Assembly: GCA_936432065.2 (NCBI GenBank)
Contig: OW386294.2
Location: 46,142,842-46,206,841, forward strand
Reading direction: 5' to 3'
Length of the DNA: 64,000 nt
Source: Rutpela maculata
Lineage: Eukaryota > Arthropoda > Insecta > Coleoptera > Cerambycidae
Part shown: in pieces, positions 1-11,479 of the stretch
Layout: each line of letters begins with the position of its first letter
Numbering within the stretch: position 1 is the stretch's first letter
The notes under the pieces: generated by a model
The model's database searches: none
The model's input: the letters and a program-made list of their open reading frames with translations, nothing else
Told to the model about the DNA's origin: nothing
Program-made: the position numbers and the translations under genes

Positions 1-171
1 AAGTTCCTAGTCATGAATTTTCTAGGCGAAAAGGTCTCTTGGGAAAATCTCGTAAAACCCACCGTTATCGAAAAAACTCACTTCAAAATGCATTTTTGCT
101 ATTTGATCATTTGAAGTAAACGTACACTATACTTTGTTGAGTCGAATACAACGTTCTATGTATGCTTGTAA
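1..171 (+). repeat. Partial monomer at left edge
   Basis: The window opens at monomer coordinate 107 (AAGTTCCTAG) of a unit with the glutamate-type middle (CATGAATTTT) and the GGTCTC marker. It runs through an alpha linker to the first ATG at 172. It is cut by the window edge and is not a real array end. Confidence 0.95.
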
Positions 172-396
172 ATGATTCGTATTGAATGTTTAACTCGATT
201 CAAAAATGTGCTTTTACTATGCGATAACATGGTAAAACATGCTTTAACGTCGTCGAATCAAAAAATGTTGTTAACAGAAGTTCCTAGTCATGAATTTTCT
301 AGGCGAAAAGGTCTCTTGGGAAAATCTCGTAAAACCCACCGTTACCGAAAAAACTCACTTCAAAATGCATTTTTGCTATTTGATCATTTGAAGTAA
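172..396 (+). other. 74-codon open frame present in nearly every unit; not called a gene
   Basis: Each monomer has an open frame of 74 codons from the landmark ATG to TAA. In beta units it extends 7 codons upstream from a TTG. The predicted peptide is basic, with a Lys/Arg-rich centre (RRKGLLGKSRKTHRYRK). It has no signal peptide, membrane helix or domain that I recognise. Three things argue against a gene. The 277-bp period is not a multiple of 3, so frames do not join between units. My hand tally of recurrent differences in the frame is about 30 amino-acid-changing to 8 silent. Units 227 and 230 lack the ATG, and unit 31 is frameshifted. A frame fixed by homogenisation of the DNA explains its presence. 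Only this representative is listed; the other 229 are equivalent. Confidence 0.75.
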
Positions 397-438
397 ACGT
401 TCATTCTACTTTGTTGATTCGAATACATTGTTCTATAG

Positions 439-444
439 AAGCTT
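439..444. other. HindIII site diagnostic of beta linkers
   Basis: AAGCTT lies 5-10 bp before the landmark ATG in beta linkers. Alpha linkers have TATGCTTG at the same place and lack the site. A complete HindIII digest should therefore give fragments in whole-monomer multiples that report the alpha/beta order, with 277-bp fragments only between adjacent beta units. Confidence 0.9.
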
Positions 445-544
445 GTATATGATTCGTACTGAATGTTTAAATCGATTCAGAAATGTGCTGTTACGATTCG
501 ATGACATGGTAAAACATGCTTTAACGTCGTCGAATCAAAAAATG

Positions 545-554
545 TTGTTAACAA
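545..554. repeat. 10-bp palindrome TTGTTAACAA
   Basis: This perfect palindrome sits at monomer coordinates 97-106, with a HpaI core. Units with the E marker (ACAGAAG instead of ACAAAAG) keep only the inner 8 bp. It is shown once for unit 2 and recurs in each unit. Unit 31 has lost it through its indel, and units 98 and 143 change one base (TTCTTAACAA). Confidence 0.85.
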
Positions 555-559
555 AAGTT

Positions 560-580
560 CCTAGTCATGAATTTTCTAGG
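560..580. repeat. Inverted repeat CCTAG / CTAGG around TCATGA
   Basis: Two 5-bp arms (560-564 and 576-580) flank an 11-base loop that contains TCATGA. The arms sit at monomer coordinates 112-116 and 128-132. One alpha subtype (units 12, 15, 61, 64, 90, 106, 109, 135, 151, 171, 179, 226, 230) has CTGGG in the right arm. Another (units 3, 42, 53, 81, 126, 156, 184, 190, 214, 218) has CCTGG in the left arm. Both changes break the pairing without compensation. A protein-binding dyad is possible, but the arms are short. Confidence 0.7.
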
Positions 581-1556
581 CGAAAAGGTCTCTTGGGAAA
601 ATCTCGTAAAACCCACCGTTATCGAAAAAACTCACTTCAAAATGCATTTTTGCTATTTGATCATTTGAAGTAAACGTACACTATACTTTGTTGAGTCGAA
701 TACAACGTTCTATGTATGCTTGTAAATGATTCGTATTGAATGTTTAACTCGATTCAAAATTGTGCATTTACTATCCGATGACATGATAAAACATGCTTTA
801 ACGTCGTCGAATCAAAAAAGGTTGTTAACAGAAGTTCCTGGTCATGAATTTTCTAGGCGAAAAGGTCTCTTGGGAAAATCTCGTAAAACCCACCGTTATG
901 GAAAAAACTCACTTCAAAATGCATTTTTGCTATTTGATCATTTGAAGTAAACGTTGATTCTACTTTGTTGATTCGAATACATTGTTCTATAGAAGCTTGT
1001 ATATGATTCGTACCGAATGTTTAAATCGATTCAGAAATGTGCTGTTACGATCCGATGACATGGTAAAACATGCTTTAACGTCGTCGAATCAAAAAATGTT
1101 GTTAACAAAAGTTCCTAGTCATGACTTTTCTAGGCGAAAAGGTCTCTTGGGAAAATCTCGTAAAACCCACCGTTACCGAAAAAACTCACTTCAAAATGCA
1201 TTTTTGCTATTTGATCATTTGAAGTAAACGTTGATTCTACTTTGTTGATTCGAATACATTGTTCTATAGAAGCTTGTATATGATTCGTACTGAATGTTTA
1301 AATCGATTCAGAAATGTGCTGTTACGATCCGATGACATGGTAACACATGCTTTAACGTCGTCGAATCAAAAAATGTTGTTAACAGAAGTTCCTAGTCATG
1401 AATTTTCTAGGCGAAAAGGTCTCTTGGGAAAATCTCGTAAAACCCACCGTTACCGAAAAAACTCACTTCAAAATGCATTTTTGCTATTTGATCATTTGAA
1501 GTAAACGTACACTATACTTTGTTGAGTCGAATACAACGTTCTATGTATGCTTGTAA

Positions 1557-2387
1557 ATGATTCGTATTGAATGTTTAACTCGATTCAAAAATGTGCTTTT
1601 ACTATGCGATAACATGGTAAAACATGCTTTAACGTCGTCGAATCAAAAAATGTTGTTAACAAAAGTTCCTAGTCATGACTTTTCTAGGCGAAAAGGCGTC
1701 TTGGGAAAATCTCGTAAAACCCACCGTTATCGAAAAAACTCACTTCAAAATGCATTTTTGCTATTTGATCATTTGAAGTAAACGTACACTATACTTTGTT
1801 GAGTCGAATACAACGTTCTATGTATGCTTGTAAATGATTCGTATTGAATGTTTAACTCGATTCAAAAATGTGCTTTTACTATGCGATAACATGGTAAAAC
1901 ATGCTTTAACGTCGTCGAATCAAAAAATGTTGTTAACAAAAGTTCCTAGTCATGACTTTTCTAGGCGAAAAGGCGTCTTGGGAAAATCTCGTAAAACCCA
2001 CCGTTATCGAAAAAACTCACTTCAAAATGCATTTTTGCTATTTGATCATTTGAAGTAAACGTACACTATACTTTGTTGAGTCGAATACAACGTTCTATGT
2101 ATGCTTGTAAATGATTCGTATTGAATGTTTAACTCGATTCAAAAATGTGCTTTTACTATGCGATAACATGGTAAAACATGCTTTAACGTCGTCGAATCAA
2201 AAAATGTTGTTAACAAAAGTTCCTAGTCATGACTTTTCTAGGCGAAAAGGTGTCTTGGGAAAATCTCGTAAAACCCACCGTTATCGAAAAAACTCACTTC
2301 AAAATGCATTTTTGCTATTTGATCATTTGAAGTAAACGTTCATTCTACTTTGTTGATTCGAATACATTGTTCTATAGAAGCTTGTAT
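1557..2387 (+). repeat. Three consecutive near-identical alpha units (6-8)
   Basis: Units 6, 7 and 8 all have the alpha CGATAAC head with the K-D-V second half. Units 6 and 7 carry GGCGTC and unit 8 carries GGTGTC. The matching places at 15406-15959, 23157-23710, 35617-36170 and 61101-61654 have only two such units, one GGCGTC and one GGTGTC. The left copy has therefore gained one monomer by duplication, or the others have lost one. Confidence 0.85.
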
Positions 2388-5300
2388 ATGATTCGTACTG
2401 AATGTTTAAATCGATTCAGAAATGTGCTGTTACGATCCGATGACATGGTAAAACATGCTTTAACGTCGTCGAATCAAAAAATGTTGTTAACAAAAGTTCC
2501 TAGTCATGAATTTTCTAGGCGAAAAGGTCTCTTGGGAAAATCTCGTAAAACCCACCGTTATCGAAAAAACTCACTTCAAAATGCATTTTTGCTATTTGAT
2601 CATTTGAAGTAAACGTTCATTCTACTTTGTTGATTCGAATACATTGTTCTATAGAAGCTTGTATATGATTCGTACTGAATGTTTAAATCGATTTAGAAAT
2701 GTGCTGTTACGATCCGATGACATGGTAAAACATGCTTTAACGTCGTCGAATCAAAAAATGTTGTTAACAAAAGTTCCTAGTCATGAATTTTCTAGGCGAA
2801 AAGGTCTCTTGGGAAAATCTCGTAAAACCCACCGTTATCGAAAAAACTCACTTCAAAATGCATTTTTGCTATTTGATCATTTGAAGTAAACGTACACTAT
2901 ACTTTGTTGAGTCGAATACAACGTTCTATGTATGCTTGTAAATGATTCGTATTGAATGTTTAACTCGATTCAAAATTGTGCATTTACTATCCGATGACAT
3001 GATAAAACATGCTTTAACGTCGTCGAATCAAAAAAGGTTGTTAACAGAAGTTCCTAGTCATGAATTTTCTAGGCGAAAAGGTCTCTTGGGAAAATCTCGT
3101 AAAACCCACCGTTATGGAAAAAACTCACTTCAAAATGCATTTTTGCTATTTGATCATTTGAAGTAAACGTACACTATACTTTGTTGAGTCGAATACAACG
3201 TTCTATGTATGCTTGTAAATGATTCGTATTGAATGTTTAACTCGATTCAAAAATGTGCTTTTACTATGCGAAGACATGGTAAAACATGCTTTAACGTCGT
3301 CGAATCAAAAAATGTTGTTAACAAAAGTTCCTAGTCATGACTTTTCTGGGCGAAAAGGTGTCTTGGGAAAATCTCGTAAAACCCACCGTTATCGAAAAAA
3401 CTCACTTCAAAATGCATTTTTGCTATTTGATCATTTGAAGTAAACGTTGATTCTACTTTGTTGATTCGAATACATTGTTCTATAGAAGCTTGTATATGAT
3501 TCGTACCGAATGTTTAAATCGATTCAGAAATGTGCTGTTACGATCCGATGACATGGTAAAACATGCTTTAACGTCGTCGAATCAAAAAATGTTGTTAACA
3601 AAAGTTCCTAGTCATGACTTTTCTAGGCGAAAAGGTCTCTTGGGAAAATCTCGTAAAACCCACCGTTACCGTAAAAACTCACTTCAAAATGCATTTTTGC
3701 TATTTGATCATTTGAAGTAAACGTTGATTCTACTTTGTTGATTCGAATACATTGTTCTATAGAAGCTTGTATATGATTCGTACTGAATGTTTAAATCGAT
3801 TCAGAAATGTGCTGTTACGATCCGATGACATGGTAAAACATGCTTTAACGTCGTCGAATCAAAAAATGTTGTTAACAGAAGTTCCTAGTCATGAATTTTC
3901 TAGGCGAAAAGGTCTCTTGGGAAAATCTCGTAAAACCCACCGTTATGGAAAAAACTCACTTCAAAATGCATTTTTGCTATTTGATCATTTGAAGTAAACG
4001 TACACTATACTTTGTTGAGTCGAATACAACGTTCTATGTATGCTTGTAAATGATTCGTATTGAATGTTTAACTCGATTCAAAAATGTGCTTTTACTATGC
4101 GAAGACATGGTAAAACATGCTTTAACGTCGTCGAATCAAAAAATGTTGTTAACAAAAGTTCCTAGTCATGACTTTTCTGGGCGAAAAGGTGTCTTGGGAA
4201 AATCTCGTAAAACCCACCGTTATCGAAAAAACTCACTTCAAAATGCATTTTTGCTATTTGATCATTTGAAGTAAACGTTGATTCTACTTTGTTGATTCGA
4301 ATACATTGTTCTATAGAAGCTTGTATATGATTCGTACCGAATGTTTAAATCGATTCAGAAATGTGCTGTTACGATCCGATGACATGGTAAAACATGCTTT
4401 AACGTCGTCGAATCAAAAAATGTTGTTAACAAAAGTTCCTAGTCATGACTTTTCTAGGCGAAAAGGTCTCTTGGGAAAATCTCGTAAAACCCACCGTTAC
4501 CGTAAAAACTCACTTCAAAATGCATTTTTGCTATTTGATCATTTGAAGTAAACGTTGATTCTACTTTGTTGATTCGAATACATTGTTCTATAGAAGCTTG
4601 TATATGATTCGTACTGAATGTTTAAATCGATTCAGAAATGTGCTGTTACGATCCGATGACATGGTAAAACATGCTTTAACGTCGTCGAATCAAAAAATGT
4701 TGTTAACAGAAGTTCCTAGTCATGAATTTTCTAGGCGAAAAGGTCTCTTGGGAAAATCTCGTAAAACCCACCGTTACCGAAAAAACTCACTTCAAAATGC
4801 ATTTTTGCTATTTGATCATTTGAAGTAAACGTACACTATACTTTGTTGAGTCGAATACAACGTTCTATGTATGCTTGTAAATGATTCGTATTGAATGTTT
4901 AACTCGATTCAAAAATGTGCTTTTACTATGCGATAACATGGTAAAACATGCTTTAACGTCGTCGAATCAAAAAATGTTGTTAACAAAAGTTCCTAGTCAT
5001 GACTTTTCTAGGCGAAAAGGTGTCTTGGGAAAATCTCGTAAAACCCACCGTTATCGAAAAAACTCACTTCAAAATGCATTTTTGCTATTTGATCATTTGA
5101 AGTAAACGTTCATTCTACTTTGTTGATTCGAATACATTGTTCTATAGAAGCTTGTATATGATTCGTACTGAATGTTTAAATCGATTTAGAAATGTGCTGT
5201 TACGATCCGATGACATGGTAAAACATGCTTTAACGTCGTCGAATCAAAAAATGTTGTTAACAAAAGTTCCTAGTCATGACTTTTCTAGGCGAAAAGGCGT

Positions 5301-5576
5301 CTTGGGAAAATCTCGTAAAACCCACCGTTATCGAAAAAACTCACTTCAAAATGCATTTTTGCTATTTGATCATTTGAAGTAAACGTACACTATACTTTGT
5401 TGAGTCGAATACAACGTTCTATGTATGCTTGTAAATGATTCGTATTGAATGTTTAACTCAATTCAAAAATGTGCTTTTACTATGCGATAACATGGTAAAA
5501 CATGCTTTAACGTCGTCGAATCAAAAAATGTTGTTAACAAAAGTTCCTAGTCATGACTTTTCTAGGCGAAAAGGTG

Positions 5577-8500
5577 TCTTGGGAAAATCTCGTAAAACCC
5601 ACCGTTATCGAAAAAACTCACTTCAAAATGCATTTTTGCTATTTGATCATTTGAAGTAAACGTTCATTCTACTTTGTTGATTCGAATACATTGTTCTATA
5701 GAAGCTTGTATATGATTCGTACTGAATGTTTAAATCGATTCAGAAATGTGCTGTTACGATCCGATGACATGGTAAAACATGCTTTAACGTCGTCGAATCA
5801 AAAAATGTTGTTAACAAAAGTTCCTAGTCATGACTTTTCTAGGCGAAAAGGTCTCTTGGGAAAATCTCGTAAAACCCACCGTTATGGAAAAAACTCACTT
5901 CAAAATGCATTTTTGCTATTTGATCATTTGAAGTAAACGTACACTATACTTTGTTGAGTCGAATACAACGTTCTATGTATGCTTGTAAATGATTCGTATT
6001 GAATGTTTAACTCGATTCAAAAATGTGCTTTTACTATGCGATAACATGGTAAAACATGCTTTAACGTCGTCGAATCAAAAAATGTTGTTAACAGAAGTTC
6101 CTAGTCATGAATTTTCTAGGCGAAAAGGTCTCTTGGGAAAATCTCGTAAAACCCACCGTTATCGAAAAAACTCACTTCAAAATGCATTTTTGCTATTTGA
6201 TCATTTGAAGTAAACGTTCATTCTACTTTGTTGATTCGAATACATTGTTCTATAGAAGCTTGTATATGATTCGTACTGAATGTTTAAATCGATTCAGAAA
6301 TGTGCTGTTACGATCCGATGACATGGTAAAACATGCTTTAACGTCGTCGAATCAAAAAATGTTGTTAACAAAAGTTCCTAGTCATGAATTTTCTAGGCGA
6401 AAAGGTCTCTTGGGAAAATCTCGTAAAACCCACCGTTATCGAAAAAACTCACTTCAAAATGCATTTTTGCTATTTGATCATTTGAAGTAAACGTTCATTC
6501 TACTTTGTTGATTCGAATACATTGTTCTATATAAGCTTGTATATGATTCGTACTGAATGTTTAAATCGATTTAGAAATGTGCTGTTACGATCCGATGACA
6601 TGGTAAAACATGCTTTAACGTCGTCGAATCAAAAAATGTTGTTAACAAAAGTTCCTAGTCATGACTTTTCTAGGCGAAAAGGTGTCTTGGGAAAATCTCG
6701 TAAAACCCACCGTTATCGAAAAAACTCACTTCAAAATGCATTTTTGCTATTTGATCATTTGAAGTAAACGTTCATTCTACTTTGTTGATTCGAATACATT
6801 GTTCTATAGAAGCTTGTATATGATTCGTACCGAATGTTTAAATCGATTCAGAAATGTGCTGTTACGATCCGATGACATGGTAAAACATGCTTTAACGTCG
6901 TCGAATCAAAAAATGTTGTTAACAAAAGTTCCTAGTCATGAATTTTCTAGGCGAAAAGGTCTCTTGGGAAAATCTCGTAAAACCCACCGTTATCGAAAAA
7001 ACTCACTTCAAAATGCATTTTTGCTATTTGATCATTTGAAGTAAACGTTCATTCTACTTTGTTGATTCGAATACATTGTTCTATAGAAGCTTGTATATGA
7101 TTCGTACTGAATGTTTAAATCGATTCAGAAATGTGCTGTTACGATCCGATGACATGGTAAAACATGCTTTAACGTCGTCGAATCAAAAAATGTTGTTAAC
7201 AAAAGTTCCTAGTCATGACTTTTCTAGGCGAAAAGGTCTCTTGGGAAAATCTCGTAAAACCCACCGTTATGGAAAAAACTCACTTCAAAATGCATTTTTG
7301 CTATTTGATCATTTGAAGTAAACGTACACTATACTTTGTTGAGTCGAATACAACGTTCTATGTATGCTTGTAAATGATTCGTATTGAATGTTTAACTCGA
7401 TTCAAAATTGTGCATTTACTATCCGATGACATGATAAAACATGCTTTAACGTCGTCGAATCAAAAAATGTTGTTAACAGAAGTTCCTAGTCATGAATTTT
7501 CTAGGCGAATAGGTCTCTTGGGAAAATCTCGTAAAACCCACCGTTACCGAAAAAACTCACTTCAAAATGCATTTCTGATATTTGATTATTTGAAGTAAAC
7601 GTTCACTCTACTTTGTTGAGTCGAATACATTGTTCTATAGAAGCTTGTATATGATTCGTACTGAATGTTTAAATCGATTCAGAAATGTGCTGTTACGATC
7701 CGATGACATGGTAAAACATGCTTTAACGTCGTCGAATCAAAAAATGTTGTTAACAAAAGTTCCTAGTCATGAATTTTCTAGGCGAAAAGGTCTCTTGGGA
7801 AAATCTCGTAAAACCCACCGTTATCGAAAAAACTCACTTCAAAATGCATTTTTGCTATTTGATCATTTGAAGTAAACGTACACTATACTTTGTTGAGTCG
7901 AATACAACGTTCTATGTATGCTTGTAAATGATTCGTATTGAATGTTTAACTCGATTCAAAAATGTGCTTTTACTATGCGATAACATGGTAAAACATGCTT
8001 TAACGTCGTCGAATCAAAAAATGTTGTTAACAGAAGTTCCTAGTCATGAATTTTCTAGGCGAAAAGGTCTCTTGGGAAAATCTCGTAAAACCCACCGTTA
8101 CCGAAAAAACTCACTTCAAAATGCATTTTTGCTATTTGATCATTTGAAGTAAACGTTCATTCTACTTTGTTGATTCGAATACATTGTTCTATAGAAGCTT
8201 GTATATGATTCGTACTGAATGTTTAAATCGATTCAGAAATGTGCTGTTACGATTCGATGACATGGTAAAACATGCTTTAACGTCGTCGAATCAAAAAATG
8301 TTGTTAACAAAAGTTCCTAGTCATGAATTTTCTAGGCGAAAAGGTCTCTTGGGAAAATCTCGTAAAACCCACCGTTATCGAAAAAACTCACTTCAAAATG
8401 CATTTTTGCTATTTGATCATTTGAAGTAAACGTTGATTCTACTTTGTTGATTCGAATACATTGTTCTATAGAAGCTTGTATATGATTCGTACCGAATGTT

Positions 8501-8622
8501 TAAATCGATTCAGAAATGTGCTGTTACGATCCGATGACATGGTAAAACATGCTTTAACGTCGTCGAATCAAAAAATGTTGAAACAAAAGTTCCTAGTCAT
8601 GAATTTTCTAGGCGAAAAGGTC
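5577..8622 (+). repeat. 11-monomer higher-order unit, copy A
   Basis: Units 21-31 repeat as units 32-42 with a period of 3,046 bp, which is eleven monomers minus 1 bp because unit 31 is 276 bp. A rare shared marker is CTATATAAGC in the linkers before units 24 and 35, where other beta linkers have CTATAGAAGC. Markers agree from 5577 to 8433. After that the linker differs (CGTTGATT here, CGTACAC in copy B). Confidence 0.88.
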
Positions 8623-8757
8623 TCTTGGGAAAATCTCGTAAAACCCACCGTTATCGAAAAAACTCACTTCAAAATGCATTTTTGCTATTTGATCATTTGA
8701 AGTAAACGTTCATTCTACTTTGTTGATTCGAATACATTGTTCTATAGAAGCTTGTAT
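8482..8757 (+). repeat. 276-bp monomer with a frameshifting change (unit 31)
   Basis: At about 8580-8582 the usual TTGTTAACAAAAG reads TTGAAACAAAAG, a net loss of one base. This removes the GTTAAC palindrome and shifts the open frame, so the predicted peptide ends at 8700 with an unrelated tail. It is the only unit with a break in the middle of the frame. Confidence 0.9.
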
Positions 8758-11479
8758 ATGATTCGTACTGAATGTTTAAATCGATTCAGAAATGTGCTGT
8801 TACGATCCGATGACATGGTAAAACATGCTTTAACGTCGTCGAATCAAAAAATGTTGTTAACAAAAGTTCCTAGTCATGACTTTTCTAGGCGAAAAGGTCT
8901 CTTGGGAAAATCTCGTAAAACCCACCGTTATGGAAAAAACTCACTTCAAAATGCATTTTTGCTATTTGATCATTTGAAGTAAACGTACACTATACTTTGT
9001 TGAGTCGAATACAACGTTCTATGTATGCTTGTAAATGATTCGTATTGAATGTTTAACTCGATTCAAAAATGTGCTTTTACTATGCGATAACATGGTAAAA
9101 CATGCTTTAACGTCGTCGAATCAAAAAATGTTGTTAACAGAAGTTCCTAGTCATGAATTTTCTAGGCGAAAAGGTCTCTTGGGAAAATCTCGTAAAACCC
9201 ACCGTTATCGAAAAAACTCACTTCAAAATGCATTTTTGCTATTTGATCATTTGAAGTAAACGTTCATTCTACTTTGTTGATTCGAATACATTGTTCTATA
9301 GAAGCTTGTATATGATTCGTACTGAATGTTTAAATCGATTCAGAAATGTGCTGTTACGATCCGATGACATGGTAAAACATGCTTTAACGTCGTCGAATCA
9401 AAAAATGTTGTTAACAAAAGTTCCTAGTCATGAATTTTCTAGGCGAAAAGGTCTCTTGGGAAAATCTCGTAAAACCCACCGTTATCGAAAAAACTCACTT
9501 CAAAATGCATTTTTGCTATTTGATCATTTGAAGTAAACGTTCATTCTACTTTGTTGATTCGAATACATTGTTCTATATAAGCTTGTATATGATTCGTACT
9601 GAATGTTTAAATCGATTTAGAAATGTGCTGTTACGATCCGATGACATGGTAAAACATGCTTTAACGTCGTCGAATCAAAAAATGTTGTTAACAAAAGTTC
9701 CTAGTCATGACTTTTCTAGGCGAAAAGGTGTCTTGGGAAAATCTCGTAAAACCCACCGTTATCGAAAAAACTCACTTCAAAATGCATTTTTGCTATTTGA
9801 TCATTTGAAGTAAACGTTCATTCTACTTTGTTGATTCGAATACATTGTTCTATAGAAGCTTGTATATGATTCGTACCGAATGTTTAAATCGATTCAGAAA
9901 TGTGCTGTTACGATCCGATGACATGGTAAAACATGCTTTAACGTCGTCGAATCAAAAAATGTTGTTAACAAAAGTTCCTAGTCATGAATTTTCTAGGCGA
10001 AAAGGTCTCTTGGGAAAATCTCGTAAAACCCACCGTTATCGAAAAAACTCACTTCAAAATGCATTTTTGCTATTTGATCATTTGAAGTAAACGTTCATTC
10101 TACTTTGTTGATTCGAATACATTGTTCTATAGAAGCTTGTATATGATTCGTACTGAATGTTTAAATCGATTCAGAAATGTGCTGTTACGATCCGATGACA
10201 TGGTAAAACATGCTTTAACGTCGTCGAATCAAAAAATGTTGTTAACAAAAGTTCCTAGTCATGACTTTTCTAGGCGAAAAGGTCTCTTGGGAAAATCTCG
10301 TAAAACCCACCGTTATGGAAAAAACTCACTTCAAAATGCATTTTTGCTATTTGATCATTTGAAGTAAACGTACACTATACTTTGTTGAGTCGAATACAAC
10401 GTTCTATGTATGCTTGTAAATGATTCGTATTGAATGTTTAACTCGATTCAAAATTGTGCATTTACTATCCGATGACATGATAAAACATGCTTTAACGTCG
10501 TCGAATCAAAAAATGTTGTTAACAGAAGTTCCTAGTCATGAATTTTCTAGGCGAATAGGTCTCTTGGGAAAATCTCGTAAAACCCACCGTTACCGAAAAA
10601 ACTCACTTCAAAATGCATTTCTGATATTTGATTATTTGAAGTAAACGTTCACTCTACTTTGTTGAGTCGAATACATTGTTCTATAGAAGCTTGTATATGA
10701 TTCGTACTGAATGTTTAAATCGATTCAGAAATGTGCTGTTACGATCCGATGACATGGTAAAACATGCTTTAACGTCGTCGAATCAAAAAATGTTGTTAAC
10801 AAAAGTTCCTAGTCATGAATTTTCTAGGCGAAAAGGTCTCTTGGGAAAATCTCGTAAAACCCACCGTTATCGAAAAAACTCACTTCAAAATGCATTTTTG
10901 CTATTTGATCATTTGAAGTAAACGTACACTATACTTTGTTGAGTCGAATACAACGTTCTATGTATGCTTGTAAATGATTCGTATTGAATGTTTAACTCGA
11001 TTCAAAAATGTGCTTTTACTATGCGATAACATGGTAAAACATGCTTTAACGTCGTCGAATCAAAAAATGTTGTTAACAGAAGTTCCTAGTCATGAATTTT
11101 CTAGGCGAAAAGGTCTCTTGGGAAAATCTCGTAAAACCCACCGTTACCGAAAAAACTCACTTCAAAATGCATTTTTGCTATTTGATCATTTGAAGTAAAC
11201 GTTCATTCTACTTTGTTGATTCGAATACATTGTTCTATAGAAGCTTGTATATGATTCGTACTGAATGTTTAAATCGATTCAGAAATGTGCTGTTACGATT
11301 CGATGACATGGTAAAACATGCTTTAACGTCGTCGAATCAAAAAATGTTGTTAACAAAAGTTCCTAGTCATGAATTTTCTAGGCGAAAAGGTCTCTTGGGA
11401 AAATCTCGTAAAACCCACCGTTATCGAAAAAACTCACTTCAAAATGCATTTTTGCTATTTGATCATTTGAAGTAAACGT
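8623..11479 (+). repeat. 11-monomer higher-order unit, copy B
   Basis: This is the tandem copy of 5577-8433. It matches at the diagnostic sites, including the rare CTATATAAGC linker and the GGCGAATAGG unit ending in CTGATATTTGATTATTTG. It ends where unit 41 is followed by an alpha linker. Confidence 0.88.

Larger units (their letters stand above)
172..448 (+). repeat. Reference monomer (unit 1, alpha head)
   Basis: This is the first complete unit and fixes the monomer coordinates used here. Coordinates 1-65 are the class-specific head. Coordinates 66-105 hold the near-invariant CGTCGTCGAATC and an A6 run. Coordinates 97-106 carry a GTTAAC-centred palindrome. Coordinates 112-132 carry CCTAG and CTAGG as an inverted repeat. 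Coordinates 133-222 are A-tract rich and end at TTTGATCATTTGAAG. Coordinates 223-225 are TAA, and 226-277 are the linker. The alpha head is recognised by ATTGAATG, TTTAACTCGATTC and ACTATGCGATAAC. Units 22, 29, 33, 40, 48, 51, 79, 124 and 213 look the same or nearly so. Confidence 0.95.
397..673 (+). repeat. Representative beta linker and beta-headed monomer body (unit 2)
   Basis: The beta class is defined by the 52-bp linker at 397-448 together with the head at 449-513. The linker has TTGTTGATTCGAATAC and GAAGCTTGTATATG, where alpha has TTGTTGAGTCGAATAC and ATGCTTGTAAATG. The head has ACTGAATG or ACCGAATG, TTTAAATCGATT, and CTGTTACGA. Unit 2 also carries a C-to-T change that gives TTCGATGAC (Phe in the open frame). 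This subtype recurs in units 30, 41, 52, 80, 125, 155, 183, 189 and 217. About 131 of the 230 units are beta-headed. Linker and head markers stay together throughout the window, so they behave as one haplotype. Confidence 0.9.
126..5722 (+). repeat. 20-monomer block, left copy
   Basis: The marker order of units 1-20 matches units 51-69 (13975-19294). Positions 126-1973 match at an offset of 13,849 bp, and positions 1731-5722 match at an offset of 13,572 bp. The difference of one monomer is the extra unit among 6-8. Subtype markers agree through the block, including the CCTGG unit, the ACACATGC unit, two CTGGG units and the CAATTC unit. The match stops at the head of unit 21. Confidence 0.85.

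Noticed and set aside
414..425. RNA polymerase III B box (GATTCGAATAC in the beta linker)
   Set aside because: It resembles the tRNA B box at 9 of 11 positions, but no A box lies at a suitable distance, no cloverleaf can be drawn, and alpha linkers differ (GAGTCGAATAC).
608..628. CENP-B box on the minus strand (TTTCG....C..TGGG)
   Set aside because: Seven of nine core positions agree with the mammalian box, but a rough uniform-base estimate expects about one such match by chance in 277 bp on two strands. Two key positions are wrong, and several subtypes lose the TTCG part.
511..650. Intrinsic curvature from phased A-tracts
   Set aside because: A-tracts are frequent, but their spacings (about 27, 14, 31, 15, 10, 18 and 13 bp) do not follow the 10-11 bp helical repeat closely enough to claim a bend by eye.
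646..652. Sm-binding site (ATTTTTG) of a tandem snRNA or spliced-leader gene
   Set aside because: The site ends in C instead of a purine. There is no recognisable donor site, stem-loop set or polymerase signal around it, and GGCGAATAGG units destroy it.
449..725. Older short sub-repeats inside the monomer (GATTCG near the head and in the linker, ACATG twice 10 bp apart)
   Set aside because: The shared words are only 5-6 bp and no longer alignment between the parts holds, so an origin from a smaller repeat is not supported.
6529..6536. TATA box (CTATATAAGC) before unit 24
   Set aside because: It is present in only two units, which are duplicates of each other, and is one base from the common CTATAGAAGC. 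No promoter can be claimed.
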